Part shown: positions 10,754 to 21,499 of the stretch, piece after piece | Position numbering within the stretch: the first letter of the stretch is position 1 | How the letters are laid out: each line of letters starts with the position of its first letter | Assembly: GCA_921293015.1 (NCBI GenBank) | Contig: OV121084.1 | Coordinates: 21,704,960 to 21,768,959, forward strand | Direction: 5' to 3' | DNA from: Phorcus lineatus | Lineage: Eukaryota; Mollusca; Gastropoda; Trochida; Trochidae | DNA: 64,000 nt | The notes under the pieces: model-generated | Databases searched by the model: none | What the model was told of the DNA's origin: nothing | What the model saw: only the letters and a program-made list of their open reading frames with translations | Position numbers and translations under genes: made by a program

Positions 10754-12360
10754 CTGCAAAAAGAAATAAAAACATCAGCAAAAAGCAAAAACGTTTTGGG
10801 GTTTTCGTCTCATCAGAAAAAAGGTCACTGGCTCTGAAGCTCATAAAACATCATATGATACAACAGGTAAAGTAAAAGTTAAAATAGATTTTCATGATGC
10901 AAGAGATCAGGGCGGCGCTAACCTACCCTATAGAAATGAGGTTTAGTCAGAATGGCAAAACTATGGATCAAATGAATGATTCATAACGGTACAAAAAGTT
11001 AAATACAGTAAACGGGGGGAGTACCGTCAAAACACAGTGATGACACTCTTAGAAAGTTCCACATTTTAATGTAACGTTTCGGGGGTCGTTGGACCCCTTT
11101 CATCAGTCTTGCATCATGATGCAAGAACCCTCTATACAGCATTTCAGCTTTCTAGGGTTTTAAAGGCGAGGCCCACGTGGCCCCTACTGCTCTTACATGG
11201 ATGTGATCCCACAGTAACCAAATCGACAATTCATATTCCCAATGGGAAGAACTCTCTATACAGTTTTTCAGCTTTTCAGTGTGTTTTGTTCTGGTAGATT
11301 TTTAAGGAGTGACTCAAGTGGTCAAAGTCACCAAATCTACACTTTCAGATCCCCATTGGCAAAGGAATCTGAACACAGCACCTAACCTTTTTATTTTTAC
11401 CTGCTCCATATCTGAAGCCATCGATTGATTGGTTCTAGAAGTGAAGTTGAAAAAGAAAAAAGTGAAAGGATGGACTAACGCCATGCCATGCCATGAGCCC
11501 ATTCGGCCTTTCAGGTTTGATGAGCTACAAATTTGGATTCCTAGCATTAGTGGTTTCTGGACAAAAGGCAAGGATTTGAAGTGGGTTAACACCCTACAAT
11601 GCCCATATTTGAGGTTGAATCAAGATCACTCCTACAAATTATAGTCTTCCTGTAACAAAGTTATTATTCTGAAAATTTCAAAAAGTTGCCAAAACTAAAT
11701 TATGAAAGCAAAAATAAAATAACACATTATATAACAAGCTTGGCGCCATAATCATACTGTACATAAAAAAAAAATCAATATACTTATATATATAAACCAA
11801 ATTAACAAAATGAAATAAATATGAGGATCATTGAATCATGTGATAAAGTGACAAGTATATTTTCAGTAAAATAAACTGAACATAAAACTCTGTGGTCAGA
11901 TCAAGAAATACAGCGAGGTATGAAGGACAAGTTTGGGTCTGATTTTATATGAGATTTGCCCCTTACACAGCGATGAATTCTTTGTGCAAAACAAATTCTG
12001 CCTAAGAATGCCGATAGGCAAAAACTGAAAGAGTATTTGTTCTTTATATTTGAGTCTCTGACCACAGACTTGAGGATTAAGTCGAGATGGAATTAAAGTA
12101 AAAATATCAAGAATTTGTTCAAAGGTGATAAAACTTGTATGACAAGTTAAGACACCCTTTCATTAGAAATAGTCAGCGTCGGGTACTTCTGTCTGTACCA
12201 AACTGTCAACGCAAAAATTATTAACCTTTTAACTTTCATTTTATATCCGATCCAGTATACATCCTACATGATCCTTCAAAGAAATAGCAATGATGGTGTG
12301 TCTCATAACTTCCATCCATTTTCCTAATTTCATTGGTTGGATCTATGTTGTTAACTGTCA
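10754..12360. other. Upstream intron or flank of the ZNF318-like exon, no exon found
   Basis: No convincing exon was recognised on the minus strand upstream of 10754, so the 5' part of the ZNF318-like gene is either further right or too short to see. The interval holds a diverged unit of the 7371-8060 repeat family at 11170-11370, a hairpin-forming motif at 11071-11106, and otherwise AT-rich sequence. The short ORFs are unconvincing. Confidence 0.5.
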
Positions 12361-12489
12361 TTGGTTCACTTAGCTTGTGTCTGCAATAGAAATATTGAGG
12401 GTTCATTACCCTATTGTGGAGTGACAACAAAAATGCATGTGTGGTGGAACAGGACGATGTGTTGTACTGGAATCAGAATGGCAAGGGAT

Positions 12490-12840
12490 CCTACTCGTCA
12501 GTGGAGACGCGTCGATGGGGAACTCTGGTTGCAACACATGTTGACACCGCAACAGAAACCACGCAACGGTTCTGGGGTAAGTTTCTCTAGAAATAGTTCC
12601 CGCGATTTACCATTTAATGGTTGTTGGGACTTCAACAAAGGTAATTGTCAAAGACAAACATGCAAATACCCGCACTTGTGCGGTAACTGGGGGGAGTCTG
12701 GCCACAACATCCAGAGTTACAGGGTCAAACGGTGCCAACGGGTCAAACAGAGCATCGACTGCAACAGGCACCAATCATCTGTTCCGTACAACCCAACAGT
12801 ACAGACACCACATCTCTGGCACCAACGCCAGTCAACTTAA
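12490..12840 (+). pseudogene. Gag-like region with CCCH/CCHC knuckle
   Basis: The frame contains VDGELWL, then CWDFNKGNC followed by CKYPHLCGNWGESGHN. This combination of a C-x5-C-x4-C-x3-H-like unit running into C-x2-x-x4-H is typical of the nucleic-acid-binding part of DIRS/Ngaro ORF1 proteins. A cysteine normally found in the second knuckle reads as tryptophan (GNWGESGHN). The frame shifts near 12720; the next open frame carries a Ser/Thr/Asn-rich linker and then PVNLSRMLGSLHLYSL, the usual start of the polymerase ORF. Confidence 0.7.
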
Positions 12841-13606
12841 GTAGAATGTTGGGATCTTTACATTTGTATTCACTTGTAAACCCTTCTGATGCACACTCCC
12901 TTCACAATGGTTTTCTGCAGGCCGGCACAAACAACTGTCATTATAATTTCTGGGCTTGGAGCTTGACACAGTTGCCGGACACGTTCGGATCCCACCAGAC
13001 AAGATCCTTGAGACGACTGCGCAGATTAGAGAATGGCTGTGTGCAGATCGCAAGAAAGTTACCAAACGTGAACTTCAGTCTCTCGTCGGTAAACTCAATT
13101 TCATGTGTCGTGCTATTCCCATGGGACGGGCTTTTAGTCGTTGGCTCATCGATGAGATATGTAAGCTGAAATCTCTGTTTCATAGATGCCGACTAACGAA
13201 GGGCATAAAGGATGATTTAGCAGTGTGGTTGCAATTTCTTGATAAGTTTAATGGCATATCAGTTTTTCAGAGTCTTTCGTGGACGTCATACACAGTACTG
13301 AAAGTTTTCACGGATACGGCGGGCAGTGCAGGTTTTGGTGCCTACAACCATAGCAGGTGGACATGTGGCCGCTGGCCGCAGCATTGGGTGAGAGAGGGCT
13401 TGACGAGAGACATGACGTTGTTGGAATTATTCCCCATTGTATTATCGGTCCAACTTTGGGGTAAGTCATTTTCTAACAAGAGAATAATGTTTCATTGCGA
13501 CAATCAAGCTGTAGTACATATCATCAACAAGCAGTCTTGCCGCATACCTCGTACAATGGCCCTTGTGAGAGGCCTTGTTCTGTCATGTTTACAACATGGC
13601 ATTTAA
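12830..13606 (+). pseudogene. Ngaro-like RT (palm deleted) and RNase H
   Basis: After a short N-terminal piece (to GFLQAG near 12925) the sequence jumps to LELDTVAGHVRIP, the position just past the RT active site. The fingers and palm with the YxDD motif are therefore missing, an internal deletion of several hundred bases. The remaining frame (12956-13606) has the thumb motif LQSLVGKLNFMCRAIPMGR and an RNase H domain with FTDTAGSAGFGAY, LELFPIVLSVQLWG and FHCDNQAVVHIIN. Acidic residues D (FTDT), E (LELF) and D (HCDN) of the RNase H active site are present. The domain ends at a stop after LQHGI. Confidence 0.85.
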
Positions 13607-13639
13607 GGCTGTATATATCAGCACCTTTGACAATGTTAC

Positions 13640-14634
13640 TGCTGACTCTATCTCGAGATTTCAGAACAAGTTCCGCAAGTTGGCACCGGCAGCGGATCTA
13701 ACACCAACGCCACTTCCGGAAGACCGGATTTTCTAGACCGGGAGGCCAGGCGTTTGTTACGTACATCCCTGTCAACAAACACCTGGTCGACGTACAATAC
13801 CAGCTTGCAGACGTTTCACGCCTTCAGACGAGATAACGATCTGCTTCCAGTGTGGCCAGCCATGATAGACCAAGTTGTACATTTCATTTTGTATCTTTGG
13901 GTTAACAAATACGCCAGTAGCCAAGCAAAAACATACATCTCGGCTTTATCATCTTTCCATAAGCTAAATGGCTGGCAAGATTGCACCGATCACTTCCTAA
14001 TTTCTAAGCTTCTTGCCGGAATGTCCCGGGACCAATCTCGACGTGACACACGTAGGCCAATCACTGTCGATTTGTTAAAACTTATAATCAGTAATCTCCC
14101 GTCTGTATGCAACAACATGTATGAAAAAAAACTATTCGCTGCCGTTTTCTGTTCCGCATTCTTTGGATTTTTCAGGGTGGGGGAACTTGTACAAACCTCG
14201 GCGACCAGCCAGGCATTGCTGCCAATGACATAAAGCTGAACACATCTGCCGGGCGAGTACAATTTATGTTGAGATACTCCAAGACAGATAGGCTAAAGAA
14301 AGGCGTGAGCGTTTCATTTCCCGCACTCCCCTTTAACCCCTTGTGTCCTGTCGCTGCCCTTAATTCTTACTTTCAAGTTCGCCCAAACAGTCCACATCAG
14401 GCCTTTATCCATTTTGACCATTCCCTCCTTACTAGATACCAATTTCAGGCTGTACTTAAAAAGGCATTAGCACACAGTAGTGTGGATACTTCAGCGTTCT
14501 CTTCACATTCTTTTAGGATTGGTGCGGCTACTACCGCTGCAGCTAACGGTGTTAGCCAGCAGACAATTCAAAGATATGGTAGAAGGGGCTCTAATGTTTA
14601 CAAAACTTATATCCGTTTACCTTTAATCGCTTAG
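13640..14634 (+). pseudogene. Tyrosine recombinase of the Ngaro-like element
   Basis: The N-terminal SAM-like core-binding part reads through TWSTYNTSLQTF to a first catalytic-arginine region FFRVGEL (about 14170). A one-base frame change near 14190-14230 moves the rest into the frame that runs from about 14266. That part carries LRYSKTD, then HSFRIGAATTAAANG with the catalytic His and Arg, and NVYKTYIR with the candidate nucleophilic tyrosine. The position usually occupied by Trp in the GRW motif reads GRR. Catalytic residues are therefore largely kept, but the frame is broken. It would cut and join the circular DNA intermediate of the retroelement. Confidence 0.88.
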
Positions 14635-14689
14635 CAGTACCCCTCCTTCGCTTGCCGATTGATTTGATTCCTATCGCATTTTTAACTGT

Positions 14690-15010
14690 TTTCAGTTTGG
14701 CTCGTCGGCTCGTCGTATCTGGCCAGAGCTCAACGCTCGCCGGCCCCCTGCATTTCCAATGCAGAGTGGTTCGTGCAGGGGGGCATGCGTTTTAAGGAGC
14801 TGGTCGCCATCATTGAGAGGGAATCTGCAAGACGGCGGCATCCAGCAACACTTGTGGTCCACCTCGGCTCCAATGATATGGTGCAGACAAAGACAAGTCT
14901 GCTGTATCTTCTCATCAATGAGGCTCTCCTGCGTAACAGCTGCTGCTTCCCAGGACCAGGATTGTTTGGTCCAACATGCTGCCACGCCGACACTGGTCCG
15001 GGACCAACTC
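14690..15010 (+). pseudogene. SGNH-hydrolase-like tail of the Ngaro-like element
   Basis: Directly after the recombinase, and in shifting frames, come RRIWPELNARRPPAF, GGMRFKELVAIIE and LVVHLGSNDMV. The HLGSND motif corresponds to block III of SGNH/GDSL-type hydrolases (the N of SGNH), and GGMRFKELV resembles the segment before it in hydrolase domains carried by Ngaro elements. Block I, with the catalytic serine, is not visible, and frames change at about 14770 and 14930. The role of this domain in transposition is unknown. Confidence 0.75.
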
Positions 15011-15129
15011 ATTTGCTCATTTACTCAATCATGCCATTTCATTTCAGCTTTATACCTTCTCAATCCTGTGTAAATAAACCCGTAATAAAAAATGTTATTG
15101 GTGTGGCGGAATTCTTGGAGGATTATCTA

Positions 15130-15940
15130 CATCTCATTACAATAATGTAAATTAAGGGTCCAACTTTTCAGTTGTATCTTCTTTTCCCTCCGCTTATCAG
15201 TGGTTAAGTCCCATATTAATGGCATATTAATAATTTCCTGCTTCTCAGGGGAACCATATCTACCTACATTTTACTTACCTTTTTCTGCTGCTGCTGCAAC
15301 TTCGTTTGCTTATATTCTATGCTGCTGCTGGTGTCTACCCCGTAGACGCTCAATTTAACTCATTTCCATAGCTTATACTTTGGGGACCTCCAAGAACTGC
15401 CATGCCCATGATCATTAACCCACAAAATTTTTTCTCATTTATGTTTTATGCGCGACGTACAGATATGCAACATTCCAAGCTTAGATTCACAGACAGGTCC
15501 TGAAATGCTTAAACGTTTGAAATGGAAATAAAAAATCTGAAAATGCTGTTTCAAAATTAAGACACTGTATGTGGTGAAAATAAATAAATAGACAGAACAT
15601 TTTCCAAGTTGTCTTTGAAAGAAAACATTTTACTTTGATGTAACTGACGACTGATTGTACATAGAGAGAACTCAGCCATGTGTGATAGGAAGAGCTTTTG
15701 ACTTTGCTAATTTCCTATTTTAAATCATTCCTTTCCTTGAAATTCCTTTGGAAATTAAGGGGAAACATTTTTATGGGGACAAGGTTATTTGGTTACGAAA
15801 TAACCTAAGAAATAACCTATAGGTCGGGCCGTGCCCAGTTTGTGTTATGTCATATCATTACCTGTCTGAAGTCTGAAGTAAAGGTCTTGTCAAAGGTGGT
15901 CGATTAGGCTATACAGCATTCGATACAGTGTCCCTTTCAG
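15130..15940. other. Sequence between Ngaro-like and gypsy remnants
   Basis: No coding domain was seen. There is a CTG-rich patch (two 'ctgctgctg' runs at 15289-15301 and 15329-15340) that could belong to the 3' repeat region of the Ngaro-like element, and a short duplication of 'catattaat' near 15215. Otherwise it is AT-rich and unremarkable. Confidence 0.5.
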
Positions 15941-15944
15941 CTCA

Positions 15945-16615
15945 TCATAGTCAAATCACTAAACAAGGCACCAAAATGATTACACCAAATGTTGTTGCGG
16001 CTGCGAGGGAATGAAATATACCTCAAGTATAAACCAGGAAAGGAAATGTTTCTTGCGAACACACTAACCAGAGCTCCTGCTACAGGCAGTGTACCAATAG
16101 AAGAAACTGAATCCACCATCAATCATGATAGGGAGTCAAAAAAAGACTGCAAGAAATCAAGGAACGAACTGTGGGGGATCCAGATCTCCAAACCCTGTAT
16201 GACGTTATTTTGCAATGATGGCCAGATCAAATCTCCAGTCTACTGGAAGGAGCCAAACTGACTTTCATGACCAATATGAGCTCTACATTAAACATGGATT
16301 GATCTACATAACACAGGCTTTCCAAAATTCACAAGGCACAGAAGAATGTGTTCGAGTTGCCAAAGACAGTATCAACTGGCAAGGAATGAATCCTGACAAG
16401 TGTACCTGACCTTTCAATGGCCATAGTTGGTTCTGACCTGTTTGTGTTAAACAATCGCAACTACCTGATAACAGTTGACTACTACAATTCATTGAGATTG
16501 ACTTCCTTCTAGATACACATTCTGCGACAGTGAAACTGAACAAGGGACAGTTTGCCAGGCATGGCATACCTGATATCTGCATCACAGACAATGGGCTGCA
16601 ACAGAGTTCTCTCCC
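15945..16615 (+). pseudogene. Ty3/gypsy pol fragment (RNase H end to integrase core)
   Basis: Successive plus-strand frames carry IYLKYKPGKEMFLANTL (end of gypsy RNase H), then the linker before the integrase zinc-binding domain, a region with ELYIKHGLIYI, and integrase core pieces with VGSDLF, NNRNYLITVDYY and FARHGIPDICITDNG. The two visible aspartates (SDLF and TDNG) match the first two residues of the DDE triad. At least four frame changes break it. Upstream RT, downstream chromodomain and LTRs were not found. It is a fossil distinct in sequence from the second gypsy remnant at 19.2-21.3 kb. Confidence 0.8.
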
Positions 16616-16963
16616 CTTGACTGCAAAGTCACATTACAGCAAGTAAATAAGCCAGACCCAGTTGTCTCCCGTAAAATTTAACCTTAACAAAGGTTAAAGA
16701 GTATTTGTAAACCCCAAGCCACTCTGATTTTCATGACATATTATTTACCTTTGATACGAATTTAAATGTCATATGTGGTGATATGAAATCAAAACAACTT
16801 TTCATGTCCAAAAGACATATATAAGACAAATACTGGTTTTCCATGAAAATCTAAAATCAGCCTTATAATGTACAGAGGTGTAGATATCACATCTAATATA
16901 CATGGATACTAGTTATATAACCTAACAAACACTATCAACTTAACTGCCCTCCTGGCTGTTTAA

Positions 16964-17585
16964 ACGCACTAGTGCACACCAATATTTCTTTAACACAACG
17001 AATGCACAGATACTGCATATCTCTCGATATTATTCAAGAACCTCACTCAAATAATCTACCTCGTAAGTTATTTAACGAATATTTACGTATTCAGGTAGTA
17101 ACGTTGATTTTTAAAGACAGGAAGTATTTAATGTTACGTTACAATAAATCCGCATGAACTACGATATCGGAAATATTAAGATTTTGCTTATAAAAAAAAA
17201 AGCGGAAACGGCAGCCGCTTTGGTCAATCTAATAGCAATGCTAATGCTGTGTTATTAAGTCGGTTTATTTACAACATTGCTTTCATAAAATATGATTCAT
17301 TATTTGTTCTCAGTTCAGAGTTTAGGTAAAGTCAACAGCTGCACATAATAACTGTTCAGCCGCTTTCAACTGTCTATAATCTATCCGTTTTGCGCACAGC
17401 TAACCTTAGATTTGTTATTTGTCCAAGCCGACAGCGGCTGTCTAAATTTTTTCATTGTTGATTGCAGGTCAATTGTAAAGAATTTTAAGTATTTCATTGC
17501 ATCGATAGGAAGCTTAAGTGATTGCATAAGTCCCCTTAAACCTTAAAATAGCCAATTTAAACTGTAAAAGCGTGCACTAGTGCCT
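16964..17585. mobile_element. TTAA-flanked element nested in MITE copy 1
   Basis: Inserted in the MITE between 'gccctcctggctgt' and 'gataagtctcc', segments that are contiguous in copy 2 (reverse complement near 38990-39015). Flanks are TTAA at 16960-16963 and 17586-17589. The termini are acgcactagtgcac and the imperfect complement gtgcactagtgcct, so the TIR itself contains the palindrome CACTAGTG. The interior is non-coding and contains several 'agccgctt' segments. A short non-autonomous DNA transposon is the best explanation. Confidence 0.82.
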
Positions 17586-17785
17586 TTAAGATAAGTCTCC
17601 AAAATTATATTGACTATTTGACGCGCGCCACTGTCTGGTTTTCGATCATAATTGCGAAGTTCTACATTCATATTGTCACTGCATAAAACCAACAAGCTTT
17701 AAAATGTGTCTTTTTGGTAACAGTCGATACTTTGCGATCAAATGACACCATTGATTAAGTTTGGCATATATGACTCCAACAACTC

Positions 17786-19214
17786 CAGGGATCACTTTGG
17801 GCCGCGATTTTGCGATAATATCGCATTAAAATTATAAATATCCCATTTAAAAATATGCAGTGCGATAAAAATCGCATTAATAAAATGCAATCGGATCTTC
17901 TTTCATTTTCAATCTTCAGAAAACTTTTTATTAAATGTCAATTCATATTAGTGTACTTCGTATTTGGATCGGTAAAGAGCGCCCGTAATATCGCATTGAC
18001 CGACTTATTCTAGAACACTTTATTTCATTGGACGTTGAGAAGCTTTCGTTCACTACTGCGCCAATCACAATTGGCGTTACATTATATATGCAAGGGAAGA
18101 AATTCTACTGACTCGCAAATCGGGCGTGAAAAAGCAGACGCTTTTCGCGATGTTTCCATGAAATATATAAGTTATCATACGTTTTATAAGTTTGTATTAG
18201 AAACAAAAAATATTTATTTGAATGCGTAAATATTCATCACATAATCATAGACCTATTAATTGTTTGGAATTAATTATTTTGATATATTTTGGATACAGAA
18301 ACGAATCAATAATCATCGACATTGCCAACTTCTCAGACGCGAATCGTGAGTTATATTTCGTTTTGTTTTACTATTCCTTCCATCATGTTACCTATTTATG
18401 TCTAAAAAAAAAGCTGTGATAAAATATCGTTCACTTTTTATGTGTTAAAAGATGACGTACTGACAATAGTAATAAAACATTTTCAATTGCATTTTTCCCC
18501 ACACATGACTTGCTTGGGAAATCATTTTCTTCAAAATTGAAAAAATACTGTAATTTTGATAAAATTTATTTTAATAATTAATTGGACAGAAATTTATAAA
18601 GTTTATAGTAGAAATAAATGGCTGAGTGACAGTCACTATCATTAAGATTTTTCTCTCTCGAGGAAAAGAAAGAACATGTTGCTGTTTATTATTTTTACAT
18701 GAAACATGATAGAGATGTGTTAGCTGCAAACAAAAAGGTTATTTTTTTTATATAGTATATATTTTAAAACATCATATTAATCATTTGTTGAACTCTGATT
18801 AAAGTAATGTAAATACAAGCAAAATAAATAATTTTGTATAGAGTGATTTTAGATTTGATTTTTACTTGCAACTGACTTGACCTGTACCCAGTAAAAGTTG
18901 ACCCCATTTTTTTTTTCTGAAGTGGGGAAATTGGTCCCAAATGCTTGGCAGAACACGGGCACATAAAACTAAAATGTGATCAAGACATCAATAATTTTTT
19001 CAAATTAAGTTCACAAGTGTTGAACTGTTCCAAATTCCAATATTGAATAAAGAAGTTCAATTCATGTTTTAAAATATATTATAACATTTGTAATAAACGA
19101 TTCTTAAAAATATCTTGTTTTTTAAAATATCCCATTACCTCTCCTAAAAATCCCATTGCTTTAGCTATGAAGGGGATTTTTTCCCATAGACCCATTTTTC
19201 CAGGGTGATCCCTG
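17786..19214. mobile_element. hAT-like non-autonomous element nested in MITE copy 1
   Basis: The ends are CAGGGATCACTTTGG and the complement of CAGGGATCACCCTGG, i.e. hAT-style termini beginning CAGGG. Flanking copies of caactc (17780-17785 and 19215-19220) are a 6-base target duplication. Removing the element restores the expected MITE end 'caactcac-g-gtggctctttaa'. The left part contains several 'gcgataatatcgcatt' palindromes. No transposase frame was recognised. A 6-base duplication is shorter than the usual 8 for hAT, so the superfamily call is moderate. Confidence 0.75.
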
Positions 19215-19239
19215 CAACTCACAGAATGGCTCTTTAACT

Positions 19240-21330
19240 AACATTGAAATTGATGAAAGTACAGCATTTTCATTTAGACTAGTACAAAACACTTGGTGAG
19301 AAATTTGACTAGACAATAAGGATGGAGGTCTGACTTCAATGCTTCTTAGCCAATGCACCATAGCTATCACCAGTTAACAATACAGAGTGATGGGCTGCTT
19401 CCCCAACTATGTGGACAAAGTACTCCTTTCTGTCACCATTGTCTTAAGACTCGCTTGATGCAATGGAAACCATTACTGCCACTTTCAACAGAACTCACCC
19501 CTAAAACATCCCTCGGGTCCAAATTATCATAGTCTCATGCACAGGATGTAACTGACATCGGTTAGTCTCTGGGTTTCTCAAAGTCAGTGTTGACTGACGA
19601 CACTGTCAACAACAAAAGGACCACTTTATCTATTTTGAAGCTTTTGAATAAGAATAGTTAATTAGTCCGCCATCCTGGCATCCTTTAGTGGATCCGGAGT
19701 ATTGATCTCAGCCATACACCCGCACATTTCTACCGTGGAATACGCCGCCCCACATCTTGAAGCTTTTGAGTGTGACATATTTTCTTCCAGTTAAGTTTCT
19801 TGGCAAGGGTGGTGTGATCTCTCAACTGCTCTTAAGCAATTATGAGAAAAACTAGGTGTGAATTTTTGTGGCATTGTAAAAGTCTAAACACTTCCTTGGT
19901 CACTTTAGAAGTAAATATTGATCCCTGATCAGAAATCAAAGTATTGCAACACCTGAGGAAACAGTGATTGCATCCTTGTTAGCAATGGCTTGATATACAC
20001 ATACTTTCTATACATATCAATTGCAATATGTAAAAGGTAAGGGTCTATAACGATCCAGAGGGCACTGTGAAAGGTACAATACCAGCCTCAGTGTGATGTT
20101 GAGTAATCTTCCTACTCGGAAGGCTATGGCATGACTTCACATAGTTCACAATTGATTCACTCATTCCTTTGAAATAGCATGACTCTCAGACCATCATAAG
20201 CGTCCTTAATACCTGAATGGTCTGATACAGCTCTAGAATCGTTCTCTAAAGTACATTGGGAGTCACAAGCTGATGAGTAGATGAGTATGGAATAAAAGTC
20301 CTCCCAACACACCAAAACCGGAACTTTCAATGCACTTTCCTTGCTAATTTCTGTGATTCAGGGAGTTTGTTGTACTAAATATGTGATCATAGGTTGTAGT
20401 GAAGGATCATTTTGCTGCATCTCTTTTAAAAGAATCTGGGGTGATATTGCCCTTTTGAAAGAGTTCAATGTTTTTCATCTTGAGTTAAGTAGTGTTACTT
20501 ACACTTGTAGATTCACTCTCAAAGTCTGCCTGATATGGATTCCCCATTGAGACTTTGCTCAGGTAGAGTAAAGCATAAAAGATCACATAAAGTAGTATCA
20601 GAAGCACTCCTACTACAAATCTCTGCCTCTTGAGTTGTAGCTACCTGAAGCTCACTTGGTCCACTTGATTTGACTTTCCTGCTGTTTAGAGTTATGTCTA
20701 TGTTGTCTACAGTGTCTGCATCATATTCATGCTCTTACACGATGTGAAAGAAAAAATTCTGTTAGGTCTCATTTCTGTTCACCAACTCTTTCCATCCATA
20801 CCCAATTGCCATAGATATTGGAAAAAGAAATTTCCAGCCTGCAGGGGGGCTCTTCCAACTTTCTCTTCAACATATGGAAAGAATGGGTCCTCCTCTTCAA
20901 GACTTGACAGGGGGAACATCTGGACGTCATCTACACAGAGAATCGGCCACAACTATTTGGGCTGCTGGCTCATAAACTATTTCAAAGTCAAACTGCTACA
21001 AGATAGCTTACCATCTCTCATAAATAGGACCTTACATTTTTTCTGAAACAAAAGCCCGGGAGCCTGGTGATCAGATTCAACTACAAAATGTCTACCTCTC
21101 AAATAAGATGCATAATCTAGCACACAAGTCACCATTCCTAACAATTCTAACTTTGTTGGTCCATATGTACTTTGATATGGTGAGAGCAACTTTGAAGCAA
21201 ATCGCACCACCCTTGCTTTCATTATACTTGGAGTTTCTGGTGGGACATCATTATCTGGATGCATTTGATACAGCATGTACCCTTTGCCGCTACTGGAAGC
21301 ATCAACAGGTTCTCTTTACAAAAAGGTATT
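19240..21330 (-). pseudogene. Ty3/gypsy pol remnant (RNase H, integrase, C-terminus)
   Basis: Read on the minus strand from 21330, the first block has RVVRFASKLLSPYQ, GPTKLELLGMVT and YLRGRHFVVESDH, the RNase H domain of gypsy elements. QFDFEIVYEPAAQIVVADSL follows at about 21000-20910. Further blocks near 20200-20050 contain SCYFKGMSESIVNYVKSCH and HTEAGIVPFTVPSG, matching the integrase zinc-binding region and the start of the core. The segment near 19380-19240 (MVHWLRSIEVRPPSLLS) looks like the C-terminal part of the same polyprotein. Many frame shifts and stops interrupt it. No LTR was identified, and the right end of MITE copy 1 abuts the C-terminus. It is a separate family from the fragment at 16 kb. 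Confidence 0.75.
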
Positions 21331-21499
21331 GAAGTTCCCCAATAAATCAATTCATTTGCCAGTTGTGTTGATTTATTTTTTTATGTATTTAACAATTTGT
21401 GAACACAAACTTCACTTTGATCACCTGCTAGATTTATGTAACACAAAGATCTTGAGGATTGGACTGATCCCCCATTACCAAGATGGTAAAACTACCCCA

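Larger units (their letters stand above)
12480..15010 (+). mobile_element. Decayed Ngaro-like (DIRS-order) retroelement
   Basis: Four plus-strand coding blocks occur in the order expected of Ngaro/DIRS elements: a gag-like region with a zinc knuckle (12490-12840), RT thumb plus RNase H (12830-13606), tyrosine recombinase (13640-14634) and an SGNH-hydrolase-like tail (14690-15010). DIRS-order elements integrate with a tyrosine recombinase instead of an integrase. Ngaro members are known to encode a hydrolase domain, which is why I prefer Ngaro to classical DIRS1. The RT finger and palm region is deleted, and at least three frame breaks are present, so the copy is dead. Outer split direct repeats could not be delimited. 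GC content is higher than in the surroundings. Confidence 0.85.
16698..19233 (+). mobile_element. TTAA-flanked MITE, copy 1, with two nested insertions
   Basis: This is one of three copies in the window of a ~460-base non-autonomous element with the TIR AGAGCCACTCCGTGA. It is flanked by TTAA at 16694-16697 and 19234-19237. Body landmarks include 'tcatgtccaaaagacatata', 'gtgtagatatcac', 'gccctcctggctgttta' and 'tttggtaacagtcgatact'. Here the body is split by a 622-base TTAA element (16964-17585) and a 1,429-base hAT-like element (17786-19214), and the left TIR is broken by a 17-base insertion. TTAA duplication points to the piggyBac or Kolobok type; no transposase is encoded. Confidence 0.85.

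Noticed and set aside
8177-10759. A complete single-exon protein with start at 10759 and stop at 8177
   Set aside because: The codon at 10759 is TTG within a pyrimidine tract/AG acceptor, and a donor at 8213|8212 plus the downstream finger exon better fit the family.
10220-10875. Plus-strand ORFs of 112 and 115 codons
   Set aside because: They are antisense to the long ZNF318-like exon and its splice acceptor, with composition explained by the opposite strand.
11071-11106. Hammerhead-ribozyme-like motif on the minus strand (CTGATGA, GC stem, GAAAC)
   Set aside because: The stem II strand register leaves two unpaired bases on one side and one on the other next to the core, and no stem I or III partners were found. 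It is more likely a generic hairpin of a repeat.
14759-15150. Overlapping ORFs of 104 and 125 codons as a new gene
   Set aside because: They are pieces of the SGNH-like tail of the Ngaro-like element in different frames.
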